From assembly GCA_021780315.1 (NCBI GenBank), contig JAJXYY010000042.1:620001-684000 (forward strand): DNA of 64,000 nt, given 5' to 3'. Below the pieces are notes generated by a model. It was not told the DNA's origin. It saw only the letters and a program-made list of their open reading frames with translations, and ran no database searches. This stretch comes from Acidobacteriota bacterium. Lineage in GTDB: Bacteria > Acidobacteriota > Terriglobia > Terriglobales > Acidobacteriaceae. Both the position numbers and the translations under genes were made by a program. The stretch's first letter is position 1; every line of letters begins with the position of its first letter. Positions 43,729 through 52,488 of this stretch are shown here, one piece after another.

Positions 43729-44664
43729 CTACGCCAGCCCCGTACTCTCCGCCTGCTCCTGCGCATGGTAGCTGCTCCGCACCAGCGGCCCGCTCTCCAC
43801 ATGCCGAAAACCCATCCCCTCCGCCTCATGCTTCAAAAACGCAAACTCCTCCGGCGTGTAGTACCGCGCCATCACCAGGTGGTCCTTGCTCGGCCGCAGA
43901 TACTGCCCAATCGTCAGAATATCCACCTTCCGGTCCGCCAGATCGCGAAACACCGCCAGCAGCTCGTGCATCTCCTCGCCCAGCCCCACAATAATGCCTG
44001 TCTTGGTTACAATCTGGTCGCCAACCCGATCGTCAAACAGCTCCGCCGCTATCTCCTTCGCATGCTCCAGAAAACGCAGCGACTTCTCATACCGCCCACC
44101 GCTCTTCGCCACCCGGTACAGCCGCGGAACCGTCTCGATATTGTGGTTCAATATCTCCGGACGCGCCGCCACCACCAGCCGCAGCGACTCCTCATTGCCC
44201 TGAAAATCCGGCGTCAGCACCTCCACCCGACACCCCGGTGCCTGCAGCCGAATCTCCTCAATCACCTTCACAAACGCCCGCGCCGCGCCCACATTGTCGT
44301 CATCGCGATTCACGCTCGTAATCACCGCATGCGCCAGCCCCAACTGCGCCACCGCATACGCCACCCGCCGCGGCTCATCCTCGTCAATCGGCTCCGGACG
44401 CCCCTTCGGTACCGCGCAAAATCCACACCGCCGCGTGCACAGATTCCCTAGCATCATGAACGTCGCCGACTTCTGGTTCCAGCACTCCCCAATATTCGGA
44501 CAATGCGCACTCTCGCACACCGTATGCAGATTCAGCTCCCGAGCCATCTTCTTCAGGTCGTGGAACGTCTCCCCCATCGGGGCCTTCGCCTTCAACCACG
44601 CAGGCTTCGGCGCAGGCTTCCGCGGCGTCAGGTCGATCTGAACCAGTTCAGCAGTAGGTGTCAT
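43729..44664 (-). CDS. lipA: Lipoyl synthase
   Basis: A 311-residue radical-SAM enzyme that inserts two sulfurs into octanoyl groups on lipoyl domains. Both cluster sites are intact: Cys50, Cys55, Cys61 (CESAHCPNIGEC) for the auxiliary cluster, and Cys76, Cys80, Cys83 (CTRRCGFC) for the SAM cluster. The C-terminal RSSYHAQE supplies the auxiliary-cluster Ser. Length is normal. lipB and the lipoyl-bearing complexes are not adjacent. It is a single gene divergent from the M28 peptidase. Confidence 0.96.
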   Translation of the reverse strand: MTPTAELVQIDLTPRKPAPKPAWLKAKAPMGETFHDLKKMARELNLHTVCESAHCPNIGECWNQKSATFMMLGNLCTRRCGFCAVPKGRPEPIDEDEPRRVAYAVAQLGLAHAVITSVNRDDDNVGAARAFVKVIEEIRLQAPGCRVEVLTPDFQGNEESLRLVVAARPEILNHNIETVPRLYRVAKSGGRYEKSLRFLEHAKEIAAELFDDRVGDQIVTKTGIIVGLGEEMHELLAVFRDLADRKVDILTIGQYLRPSKDHLVMARYYTPEEFAFLKHEAEGMGFRHVESGPLVRSSYHAQEQAESTGLA

Positions 44665-44766
44665 CCCCTATATTGTATGCCGTCCCTACCCCCACGCAGC
44701 ATTCCTCCCACTCCCACCCACCCCACCCCGCTGACATCCCCGCACCGACCGTGATACCGTTCCGCA

Positions 44767-46260
44767 ATGCGTCTCCTGTCCATCTCCCTGCTCACCCTTG
44801 GCCTCTCCCTGCCCACAGCCCTCGCTCTGCCCGCTGCTCTGGCCCAGTCCGCCACACCTCCCTCCGTCTCCCCCGATACCCGCACCGCCGTCCGCAACCT
44901 CATCGGCGAAGTCCTCGTCAACGGACAGGCCTACGACTACGACCGCCAACTCGCCGACACCATCGGCCCCCGCCTCACCGGCTCCCCCAACTACGTCCAC
45001 GCCGTCGCCTGGGCCCTCCAGCAGTTCCACGCCCTCGGCCTCACCAACATCCACACCGAGTCCTTCACCATGCCCGCACTCTGGGAGCCGGAAACCCCAG
45101 CCTCAGGCCAAATCACCGCGCCCCGCATCCAGAACCTCCACATCTACTCCGCCGGCTGGAGCCCCTCCACCCCCGCCCAGGGCATCACCGGAGACGTAAC
45201 CTACCTCTCCCAGATCCTCCCCCTGGAAAAACTCGACGCCAGCAAAGACAAGATCGCAGGACACATCGTCCTCATCGACAACTCCAGCTACGGAGAACAC
45301 CCCGCCATCGGCGACCTCATCCAGGCCCTCGCCCGTCTCAATACCTTCGCCCCTCAGGCCGTCCTCCTCTCCGGATCAGCCAACGGCACCCAGAACGCAG
45401 ACTCACTCTCCTTCAACGGTGAACTCGCAGCCTTCCCCGTAGCCCAGGTAGGCCTCGAAGACGTCCTCCTCATCAAGCGCCTCCTCGACCACGGCCCCGT
45501 CACCGTCCACTTCGCCTTCACCAACCGCATCCGCCCCACCACCCAGGTCGATAACGTCGTCGCAGAAATCCCCGGACGCGACCTCCCCAAAGAAATCGTC
45601 ATCGTCGGCGGACACCTCGACTCCTGGCACCCCGGCACCGGGGCGCAAGACAACGGCACCGGCTCAGCCACCGTCCTCGACGTAGCCCGCTCCGTACAAG
45701 CCCTCGGCCGCACACCCCGACGCACCCTCCGCTTCATCCTCTTCGGCGGAGAAGAGCAAGGCCTCGTCGGCTCCAACGCCTACGCCAAACAACACCTCGC
45801 CGACATGCCCGCCATCGACGCCGTCCTCATCTCCGACACCGGTGCCCAGCCCGCCAAAGGCTGGTACCTCATGGGACGCGAAGACGAAAAGCAAGCCCTC
45901 ACCAACATCGAACCCCTCCTCGCTGGCCTCGGCTCCAACCAGACCAGCACCAACACCGAGTTCCTCTTCGAAACCGACCACGCCGGATTCGACCTCTTCG
46001 GAGTCCCCACCCTCGTCCTCTGGACCGGCGTCGACAAATACTTCAAACTCCACCACCAGGCCTCCGACACCTTCGACGCCGTAGTCCAGGCAGACCTCAC
46101 CCAGGGCGTCGCCACCACCGCTGCCACAGCCTACGCCATCGCCGACAGCACCCAACCCTTCGCCCCCCACTTCTCCCCCGCCCAGGTAGAAGACATGCTC
46201 AAAAAAGCCAACGAACTCGACTCCTACAAAGCCCTCAAAGCAGCAGGCTTCGTCCCCTAA
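44767..46260 (+). CDS. Exported M28 family zinc peptidase (carboxypeptidase Q-like)
   Basis: A 497-residue secreted metallopeptidase. Signal peptide 1-26 (ALAQS), then a PA-domain insert (about 120-235), and the di-zinc core: His283 and Asp285 in VGGHLDSW, Asp in AQDNGTG, the catalytic Glu pair in FGGEEQGL, Asp in LISDTGAQ and a late His in KLHHQASDTFD. This is the M28 plasma carboxypeptidase-like group that trims dipeptides. It precedes the first hairpin-repeat block, with no other terminator. Confidence 0.88.
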   Translation: MRLLSISLLTLGLSLPTALALPAALAQSATPPSVSPDTRTAVRNLIGEVLVNGQAYDYDRQLADTIGPRLTGSPNYVHAVAWALQQFHALGLTNIHTESFTMPALWEPETPASGQITAPRIQNLHIYSAGWSPSTPAQGITGDVTYLSQILPLEKLDASKDKIAGHIVLIDNSSYGEHPAIGDLIQALARLNTFAPQAVLLSGSANGTQNADSLSFNGELAAFPVAQVGLEDVLLIKRLLDHGPVTVHFAFTNRIRPTTQVDNVVAEIPGRDLPKEIVIVGGHLDSWHPGTGAQDNGTGSATVLDVARSVQALGRTPRRTLRFILFGGEEQGLVGSNAYAKQHLADMPAIDAVLISDTGAQPAKGWYLMGREDEKQALTNIEPLLAGLGSNQTSTNTEFLFETDHAGFDLFGVPTLVLWTGVDKYFKLHHQASDTFDAVVQADLTQGVATTAATAYAIADSTQPFAPHFSPAQVEDMLKKANELDSYKALKAAGFVP

Positions 46261-46278
46261 ACCCCCACCAAACCCAAG

Positions 46279-46380
46279 CCGGGTGCCCATGTCTCGCCCC
46301 TGAGACATGGGTATGTAAACCCCCCGGGCACCCCATCTTCACCGCAGCTTCATCACGCTTAAAGTGGGCATTCGCAAACC
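46279..46380 (+). repeat. Hairpin-repeat block 1 (one type A, one type C unit)
   Basis: The type A hairpin CCCATGTCTC-GCCCCT-GAGACATGGG lies at 46286-46311, 26 bases after the M28 stop. A type C unit follows, with the arms CACCCCATCTTCACCGC and AAAGTGGGCATTCGC (about 46327-46376). It is the same family as the island at 56.4-58.1 kb. The first unit could act as a transcript end for the peptidase gene. Confidence 0.75.
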
Positions 46381-46410
46381 AAACCGCTCCCCCAGCTCCA
46401 CACCCCAGCC

Positions 46411-46479
46411 TTCTACTCCCTATTCCCTACTCCCTAACCCCTACTCCCTTACCCCTACTCCCTTACCCCTACTCCCTGC
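46411..46479 (-). repeat. G-rich GGGAGTAGGG-type array at the end of a gene
   Basis: On the minus strand this is about seven runs of three or four G separated by AGTA, AATA, TTA or TAA. It gives four or more closely spaced G-runs, so a G-quadruplex is possible. The stop of the gene at 46455 (TAG) lies inside it, so the repeat provides the final residues and the stop codon. Confidence 0.85.
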
Positions 46480-47342
46480 TTCTCCAACATCGCCACCGCC
46501 TGCGCCACCGACATCCCCGGAGCCAACACCCGAAACTCCGTATGCTCCGCATGTTCCTTCTTCGCAATCGCCTTGAAGAAAATCGCCCGCCCTGTAATAT
46601 CCGTATTCAGCATCGCCGTCTTCCACTCATCGCCATACACCCGCCCGCGTATCGTCGAAAAGTTACTCCCTGCCTTGATCGTCGCCAGCAGTCCAAAACC
46701 AATACTCACATCCTCCGGCAAACGCGCTTCAATCCCATGCAGCCGCAGCACCGGCTGCTCCAGCAGCACCGAGCCCGACATCCCATGCAAGATCCGCTCC
46801 TCCAGCGACTGCGGCGTGTACTCCGGATTCGGACGGAAGTCGATCTTCATATACCCGCCCTCCTGCCGCACATGCTCAAACACAAACGCCTTCGGCAGCA
46901 GCGCCAGCATGTCTTTCGCATGAGCCTCATCGTTCTTCAGCGCCTGCTCCTGCTTCGCAAACTCCTCCGGATGCGCCGCCACATCCGCCAACCGCGCCGT
47001 CTCCGCCGCCAGCCGAGCACCCTGTAACGGCTGCCCATCCTCTGCCAACAGCATCTTCACCTTGCCTTCACTCGTCTCCGCCACCCGCTCCGTCCACAAG
47101 TGTCCACCCGTGCGTTCCGAACGCTCCTGCGACAGATACTCATAGTGTTCCCGATGCTTCTCCGCCTCATACTCATGCGCGATCATCGTCTGCATCAGCG
47201 CCAGCGGCGGCGCGCTCACCTCATCCGCCTGCACCCCACGCGGAACCCCCACCAGCCCGGCCCCCACCACCAACACGCCCGCAACACCCATCCCACAACG
47301 CTGCCAACGGCCTTCTGCTGCCTGCTTCGAGAAAACCGCCAT
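46455..47342 (-). CDS. Secreted protein of unknown function ending in a G-rich repeat
   Basis: About 295 residues from the chosen ATG at 47342; the frame opens 14 codons earlier. A signal peptide (ending GVQADE) is followed by a charged helical part with many Glu, Lys and Ala, including HEYEAEKHREHYEYLSQERSERT and ARLAAETARLADVAAHPEEFAKQEQALKNDEAH. The C-terminal half looks beta-rich (VRQEGGYMKIDFRPNPEYTPQSLEERI). I do not recognise a family. The last residues, KQGVGVRE and stop, are translated from the G-rich array at 46411-46479, so the natural end may have been altered. Confidence 0.72.
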   Translation of the reverse strand: MAVFSKQAAEGRWQRCGMGVAGVLVVGAGLVGVPRGVQADEVSAPPLALMQTMIAHEYEAEKHREHYEYLSQERSERTGGHLWTERVAETSEGKVKMLLAEDGQPLQGARLAAETARLADVAAHPEEFAKQEQALKNDEAHAKDMLALLPKAFVFEHVRQEGGYMKIDFRPNPEYTPQSLEERILHGMSGSVLLEQPVLRLHGIEARLPEDVSIGFGLLATIKAGSNFSTIRGRVYGDEWKTAMLNTDITGRAIFFKAIAKKEHAEHTEFRVLAPGMSVAQAVAMLEKQGVGVRE

Positions 47343-47397
47343 CGCACCACCTGAGTTCAAAATTAAATATCCGCCACCACCCATTCAGATGCACAGA

Positions 47398-47433
47398 AGG
47401 CCCTGTGCAGCCACCCAACCCACAGGGGCCCTC
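47398..47433 (-). terminator. Possible terminator of the S9 peptidase gene
   Basis: An imperfect stem (GGCCCCTGTG / CACAGGGCC on the minus strand, one extra G) with a long loop, 6 bases beyond the S9 stop. The tail has only TTCT, so termination would be weak. Confidence 0.4.
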
Positions 47434-47438
47434 CACTA

Positions 47439-49493
47439 TCAATGGCTTACCGCAGCCACCTTCACCGGCTCAGACGCCTTCCCCGGCGCCATGCCCAGGT
47501 ACTTGTCGTACCAGTCAAACCACCGCTGATACCGGTCCTTGATAAAGCTCGGCCGCGTAAACCCATGGAACTGTCCCGGATAGACAATCAGCTCCGTCGG
47601 CGTCCCTACACTCTTCAACGCCTGGTACATCTGCTCGCCACCCTCCAGCGGAACGTTGAAGTCCTTGTCCCCGCCCATAAACAGCGTCGGCGTCTTGATC
47701 CGGTCCGCATGGAAGAACGGATACGACAGCTTCACATACGCCTCCGTGTTCTTCCACGGCGGCCCAATCTCGTTCTCATACTGCTGGATATACTCGTCGA
47801 TCCCATACAGCACCAGCAGATTCCCCATCCCCGCCCCACTCGACGCCGCCTTGAACCGCGTCGTCGACGCGATCATGTAGTCCGTCAGAATCCCGCCATA
47901 GCTCCAGCCGCCGATCACCAGCTTGTCCGCATCCACCTTGCCCGTCGCCACCGCCGCATCCACCATCGCCATCAGGTCCAGCACCTCCTTGTCGCCCCAG
48001 TCCGCGTTGATCGTCGCGCTGTACGCATGGCCCCGCCCCGTGCTCCCCCGATAGTTAACATTCAGCACCGCATACCCATGCGCCGCAAACATCTGCCGCG
48101 ACACATCAAACCCATGCTCATCCTCCGCCGTCGGGCCGCCATGGATAAACAACAGCATCGGCACCTTCGTCCCGGCCACATACCCCACCGGCATCGTCAA
48201 CAGCCCATGCACCTCGTTGCCGTCCTTGCTCTTCGCCGAGAGATCCTCCGTCCCCGCCAGCGCCAACTGCCCCATCACTGCATCGTTATGCGAGGTCAGC
48301 TTCCGCAGCCCGCCACCCTCCAGCGCATACACCTCCGGAGCCGTCGCATCCGTCGTCCACAACAGCGCCACATGCCCTGCCTTCTCCGTCACTCCCCGCG
48401 CCACCCCCGCCCCCTGCGTCAACCGCTGCACCTTGCCATCCCCCACCGAAACCCCCGCCACATACTGCACCCGGTCATCCCCCACCGTCGTCAACAAGCT
48501 CCGCCCATCCGCCCCCCACACCGGCGCACCCACCCAGTTATCCAGCCCCGGACCCACCAGCGACGCCTTCGCACTCGCCACCTCCACCACCGCCAGCCGC
48601 GGCATGTCGTAGATCGAATACTTCTCCGTCGTCCCCTGCCGGTACGCAATCCGCGTCCCATCCGCAGACCACGCCAGCGGCCCTTCATCCGTCCCTGCAA
48701 ACGTCGTCAGCTTCCGCGCCACCGACCCAGCCTTCGCCTCCACAACAAACACATCCCGGTTCACCGTCCGGTCCGGATCAGGCACACTCTGGTTGCTCAC
48801 AAACGCAATGCTCTTCCCATCTGGAGACCACTCCGCATCCCCCTCCGCATACTTCTCATCCGTAGTCAGCTTCGCCAGCTTCTTCGTCTCAATGTCGTAC
48901 AGATACAGGTGGTCCTGCTTCGCCGTCAGGTACCCCTCGATGTCCTGCTTGTAGTGGAAACGGTCAATCACGATCGGCTTCGGCGGCGTCGGCTTCGCAC
49001 CCTTCTCCGCCTCTGGCTCTTCCTTTGCGCGCAACGTCAGCAGCAGCGTCTTCCCATCCGGAGACCACCGGTAATCCCCCAGGTCTTCCTTCACCTCCGT
49101 CAACTGCCGCGCCTCACCCCCACGCCGATCCAGCACCCACACCTGGTTGCCCTTCGCCTTGCCCGCCCGCGACGAAGTAAACGCCAGATACCGCCCATCC
49201 GGACTCCACTGCGGATCGCCCGCCGAATCCGGCCCATACGTCAACTGCACATCGTTCCGCCCGTCCCAGCCCACCATCCACAACTCGCTGATGTTCTTGT
49301 CTTCCTCCACATCCACATGCGACACCGTATACGCAATCTCCGTCCCATCCGGAGACAACACCGGCGTCCCCACCCGCACCAGCCGCGCCAGATCCTCCAC
49401 GCCCATGCCCCGCTTCGCCGTCTCCGCAAAGCCACTCAAAACGCCACCCAGCACCAAACCACACGCCACCAAACCAGCCCGATTCATTCGCAT
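47439..49493 (-). CDS. Exported S9 family serine peptidase (prolyl oligopeptidase/acylaminoacyl peptidase-like)
   Basis: A 684-residue secreted peptidase. Signal peptide 1-24, then a seven-bladed WD40-like/TolB propeller (repeats such as PQWSPDGRYLAFTS and AEWSPDGKSIAFVSN, about 45-385). The C-terminal alpha/beta domain has Ser531 in GGWSYGG, an Asp in GGDKDFNVP and a His in GQFHGFTRPS. It should cleave oligopeptides in the periplasm. It lies 140 bases downstream of the amidohydrolase pair on the same strand, consistent with shared peptide degradation. Confidence 0.92.
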   Translation of the reverse strand: MRMNRAGLVACGLVLGGVLSGFAETAKRGMGVEDLARLVRVGTPVLSPDGTEIAYTVSHVDVEEDKNISELWMVGWDGRNDVQLTYGPDSAGDPQWSPDGRYLAFTSSRAGKAKGNQVWVLDRRGGEARQLTEVKEDLGDYRWSPDGKTLLLTLRAKEEPEAEKGAKPTPPKPIVIDRFHYKQDIEGYLTAKQDHLYLYDIETKKLAKLTTDEKYAEGDAEWSPDGKSIAFVSNQSVPDPDRTVNRDVFVVEAKAGSVARKLTTFAGTDEGPLAWSADGTRIAYRQGTTEKYSIYDMPRLAVVEVASAKASLVGPGLDNWVGAPVWGADGRSLLTTVGDDRVQYVAGVSVGDGKVQRLTQGAGVARGVTEKAGHVALLWTTDATAPEVYALEGGGLRKLTSHNDAVMGQLALAGTEDLSAKSKDGNEVHGLLTMPVGYVAGTKVPMLLFIHGGPTAEDEHGFDVSRQMFAAHGYAVLNVNYRGSTGRGHAYSATINADWGDKEVLDLMAMVDAAVATGKVDADKLVIGGWSYGGILTDYMIASTTRFKAASSGAGMGNLLVLYGIDEYIQQYENEIGPPWKNTEAYVKLSYPFFHADRIKTPTLFMGGDKDFNVPLEGGEQMYQALKSVGTPTELIVYPGQFHGFTRPSFIKDRYQRWFDWYDKYLGMAPGKASEPVKVAAVSH

Positions 49494-49632
49494 GGCCGAA
49501 GTCTAGCAGACCACTCCACCACCCTCCACCCCCAACGCCCCAAACAAGCATCATCTCCACCGAAGACGGAGACTTGCCGCCTTCGGAGAGACCCTGCCTT
49601 CCCCCCACACCCAAAAACACCCACCCAGCCCT

Positions 49633-50970
49633 TCACTTCTTCGGCATATACTCGTCCCGCAACCGCGTCTGCCGCGTCTCCATCGGTATCGCCACACCAT
49701 CGATGTACACCTGCTTTACGCTCGTCCGCACATCCAGCGGATCGCCATTCGCAATCACCACATTCGCCGTCTTCCCCACGTCCAGCGATCCCAGCTTGTC
49801 CGCCACCCCCCATATCTCCGCAGGGTTCAGCGTGATCGCCTTCATCGCTTCGTCATACGGCAGCCCATACGCCACCGCATACCCCGCCGCATACGGCAGG
49901 TTCCGGTTGAACTCCACCCCATACGACGCAAACGCGATCTTCACCCCACGCTTCTGCAACTCCGCCGGCAGCGAGAACACCGCGTCATACCGCTCATTCG
50001 CCGCCGGAAAATCATAGATCGGCCCCACAATCACCGGCACCTTGTACGAAGCGATCTTGTCCAGCACGTCCTGCGCATGCGTCACATGATTCAGCACCAC
50101 CTTCAGGTGAAACTCCTGCGCCAGCGCCAGCGCAACCTCTACCTCGTATCCCTCGTACACCCCCAGCACCACCGGCTTCTCGCCCTTCAAATAAGGAAGC
50201 AGCGCCTCATTCCGCAGATCGAACTTCGTCTTCATCTCCCCCGGCTTTTTCCCCGCATCCGCCTTGTGCTGCATATACTCCTGCGCATCCACCAACGCCT
50301 GCCGCAACTGCGTGATCTCACCCATCCGCGTCGCGGGATACTTCGCCCCAGGTCCGCCCGCGCCTTCGCCCCGTCCGCCCCGCTTCTGCCCCTGACCAAA
50401 GTTCATCGCCAGCGCCACATCCCGCGTCATCAGCATCGTGTCGCGGTCACGCCCCGCCAACTGGATCAGGATGTCCTGCCCCGGCATCGTGTCCTCGCTC
50501 GCCGGAGCCACCACCGCATTCGTCACCCCATTGAACCGGTCGATCGGAATCCGCTCCGTCTCCGCATGGAACGCGTCATACACATGCATCTGCGGAAAGA
50601 TCTCCTCGCTCGTCTCCACCAGGTCGCTGTTCACCTTGTCCGACTCCACCTCCACCAGCCCCAGGTTCGTCTCCGAATCAATCAACCCCGGATAAACCGT
50701 CATTCCCTTCGCATCCACCACCGTCGCGCCCTTCGGCACCTTCACCGCCCCAGCCGTGCCCACCGCCACAATCTTCCCGCCCTGCAGCACCAGCACCCCG
50801 TTCTCAATCACGCCATGCGTAATCGTCAGCAGCTTCCCACCCGTAATCGCAATCGCACCCGCGCCCGGTGTCGTATCCACCATCTTCGCCTGCGCCAGCA
50901 AACCCACCGGCAGCAGCGCACTCGCCATCCACAACGGCAGCAGCCGTCCTATCGCTCTCATGGTCCGCAC
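49633..50970 (-). CDS. Exported amidohydrolase-family protein with altered metal site
   Basis: A 445-residue secreted protein with signal peptide 1-27 (LLAQA) and an amidohydrolase fold. The strand that normally carries His-x-His reads GLIDSETNLGL, so both first ligands are lost. Later family elements remain: VVLNHVTHAQDVL, KRGVKIAFASYG and TLNPAEIWGV. It may be catalytically impaired, mononuclear or a partner subunit. Its GTG start at 50970 directly abuts the stop of the neighbouring amidohydrolase, which keeps its His-x-His, so the two probably form a pair. An ATG at 50961 is an alternative start. Confidence 0.85.
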   Translation of the reverse strand: MRTMRAIGRLLPLWMASALLPVGLLAQAKMVDTTPGAGAIAITGGKLLTITHGVIENGVLVLQGGKIVAVGTAGAVKVPKGATVVDAKGMTVYPGLIDSETNLGLVEVESDKVNSDLVETSEEIFPQMHVYDAFHAETERIPIDRFNGVTNAVVAPASEDTMPGQDILIQLAGRDRDTMLMTRDVALAMNFGQGQKRGGRGEGAGGPGAKYPATRMGEITQLRQALVDAQEYMQHKADAGKKPGEMKTKFDLRNEALLPYLKGEKPVVLGVYEGYEVEVALALAQEFHLKVVLNHVTHAQDVLDKIASYKVPVIVGPIYDFPAANERYDAVFSLPAELQKRGVKIAFASYGVEFNRNLPYAAGYAVAYGLPYDEAMKAITLNPAEIWGVADKLGSLDVGKTANVVIANGDPLDVRTSVKQVYIDGVAIPMETRQTRLRDEYMPKK

Positions 50971-52305
50971 CTAATTTCCCCCTTCTTCGTCGTCCGACCC
51001 GCCAAATCCGCTGCTATGCATCACGCCATCAAAGTGTGTCGTCCCAAACCCCTTCAAGCTGCTATCGAAGAACAGATCGCCGTCGATATACACCTTCTCC
51101 GCCCGCGCGTACGTCGACAGCGGGTCCATATTCCACACCACCAGGTCCCCGTCCTTGCCCGTATCGATCGACCCGATCCGGTCATCCACCCCGATAATCC
51201 ACGCCGGATTCAGCGTCACCATCCGCAGCGCCTCTTCCTCCGTCGCCCCGCCATAATGAACCATCTTGCCCGCCTCCTGGTTCAACCGCCGCACCGAGTC
51301 GTTCGAGTCGCTCTTCAGCGCCACCCGCACCCCCTCCCGCATACTCATCACCGCATTCCACGGAATCGCATCCCACGCCTCGTCCTTGAACCCCCACCAG
51401 TCCGCAAACGTCGCAATCCCCGTATCGTCCTGCGCAATCTTGTCCCCCACCTTGTACATCTCCAGCGCATGGTGGAACGCCCGTATCTTGTACCCGTACT
51501 CCTGCGCAATCGCCTCTTCCGTCAGAAACTCATCCGCCCGGTAGCAGTGGATCTGCACCAGCAACTTCCCCCGCAGCACATCCGCCAGCGCCTCCAGCTT
51601 CAGGTCGCGATGCGGCATCGTCACGTCCTTGGCCCCCTGCGCCACCTTCGCATCGTAGGAGTCCCACTCCTTCCGGTACACCTTCGCATCTTCAAACGCC
51701 TGCCGCATCACCTCGAAGTTCCCCATCCGCGTGCTCGGCAACTGGTTCCGCCCCCCATACACCCGCTTTGGATTCTCCCCGCTCGCAAACTTGATCGACC
51801 GCGGAGCATTCGGAAACAGCATCCCATCCCGGCTCAACCCAAACTTGTTCTTGATCACCACCGCCTGCCCGCCAATCATGTTCGCCGAGCCATGCAGCAG
51901 CAACTCCGTCGTCACCCCGCCCGCCAGCGCCTGATACAGCGCCTTGTCGCTGTTGTCGAACGCATCGATCATCATCATGCTCGGCGTCACCGGACTCGTC
52001 GCCTCATTCACATCGTTACCCAGCGCCGAGTGCGAGTGCGGATCCACAATCCCCGGAGTCACATACTTCCCCGTACCATCCACCACCACCGCGCCCGTCG
52101 GAGCGTTCACCGTCGTGCCCACCCCCGCTATCTTCCCGTTATGCACCCACACGCTGCCATGCTCGATCGTCCCATGCGTCACCGTCATCACCGTCGCATT
52201 CCTGATCACCAGGTCCGGCACCTGCTGCGCCGCACCCACGCCCGCCGCCACACTCACAATCACCACCCCGCACCCACGCGCCACACCGGCCATGCGCTTA
52301 CCCAT
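50971..52305 (-). CDS. Exported amidohydrolase with intact His-x-His
   Basis: About 444 residues from the ATG at 52305. It has a signal peptide (VSVAAGVGAA), and the metal strand GIVDPHSHSALG has both His. Further ligands are likely in LVQIHCYRADE, RAFHHALEM and VALKSDSNDS. This is an imidazolonepropionase-type fold with unknown substrate. The open frame runs 66 codons further upstream and would overlap the divergent TPR gene, but GGAGG (52315-52319) 9 bases before 52305 supports the shorter form. It is directly followed by the altered-site paralogue. Confidence 0.85.
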   Translation of the reverse strand: MGKRMAGVARGCGVVIVSVAAGVGAAQQVPDLVIRNATVMTVTHGTIEHGSVWVHNGKIAGVGTTVNAPTGAVVVDGTGKYVTPGIVDPHSHSALGNDVNEATSPVTPSMMMIDAFDNSDKALYQALAGGVTTELLLHGSANMIGGQAVVIKNKFGLSRDGMLFPNAPRSIKFASGENPKRVYGGRNQLPSTRMGNFEVMRQAFEDAKVYRKEWDSYDAKVAQGAKDVTMPHRDLKLEALADVLRGKLLVQIHCYRADEFLTEEAIAQEYGYKIRAFHHALEMYKVGDKIAQDDTGIATFADWWGFKDEAWDAIPWNAVMSMREGVRVALKSDSNDSVRRLNQEAGKMVHYGGATEEEALRMVTLNPAWIIGVDDRIGSIDTGKDGDLVVWNMDPLSTYARAEKVYIDGDLFFDSSLKGFGTTHFDGVMHSSGFGGSDDEEGGN

Positions 52306-52488
52306 ACAGTTCTGCCTCCACACCACACTCATAGCAAAAAACGGATGCGCAGATACTAGCACGCAAACCCCAAACCCCCGCACCGCCTTCCTTACTCCCC
52401 CCTCATCGCTTCGCGCTACAATCTCCTCCGGGACTGCTCCTCTGCCTCCGGAAACCACCCGGACCAACGCCCAGCCCCGGAGAACTGC

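Noticed and set aside
46411..46479. Telomere or minisatellite function for the G-rich array
   Set aside because: The resemblance to telomeric GGG repeats is only superficial in a chromosomal interior; I keep it as a possible G-quadruplex or interspersed repeat.
47442..49835. A 797-codon plus-strand open frame
   Set aside because: It is antisense to the S9 peptidase gene and Arg/His/Pro-rich, a shadow caused by high GC at third codon positions. The peptidase on the other strand has all family motifs.
50077..52359. A 760-codon plus-strand open frame
   Set aside because: It is antisense to the amidohydrolase pair, with Arg/His/Leu-rich low-complexity translation and no signal peptide or domain.
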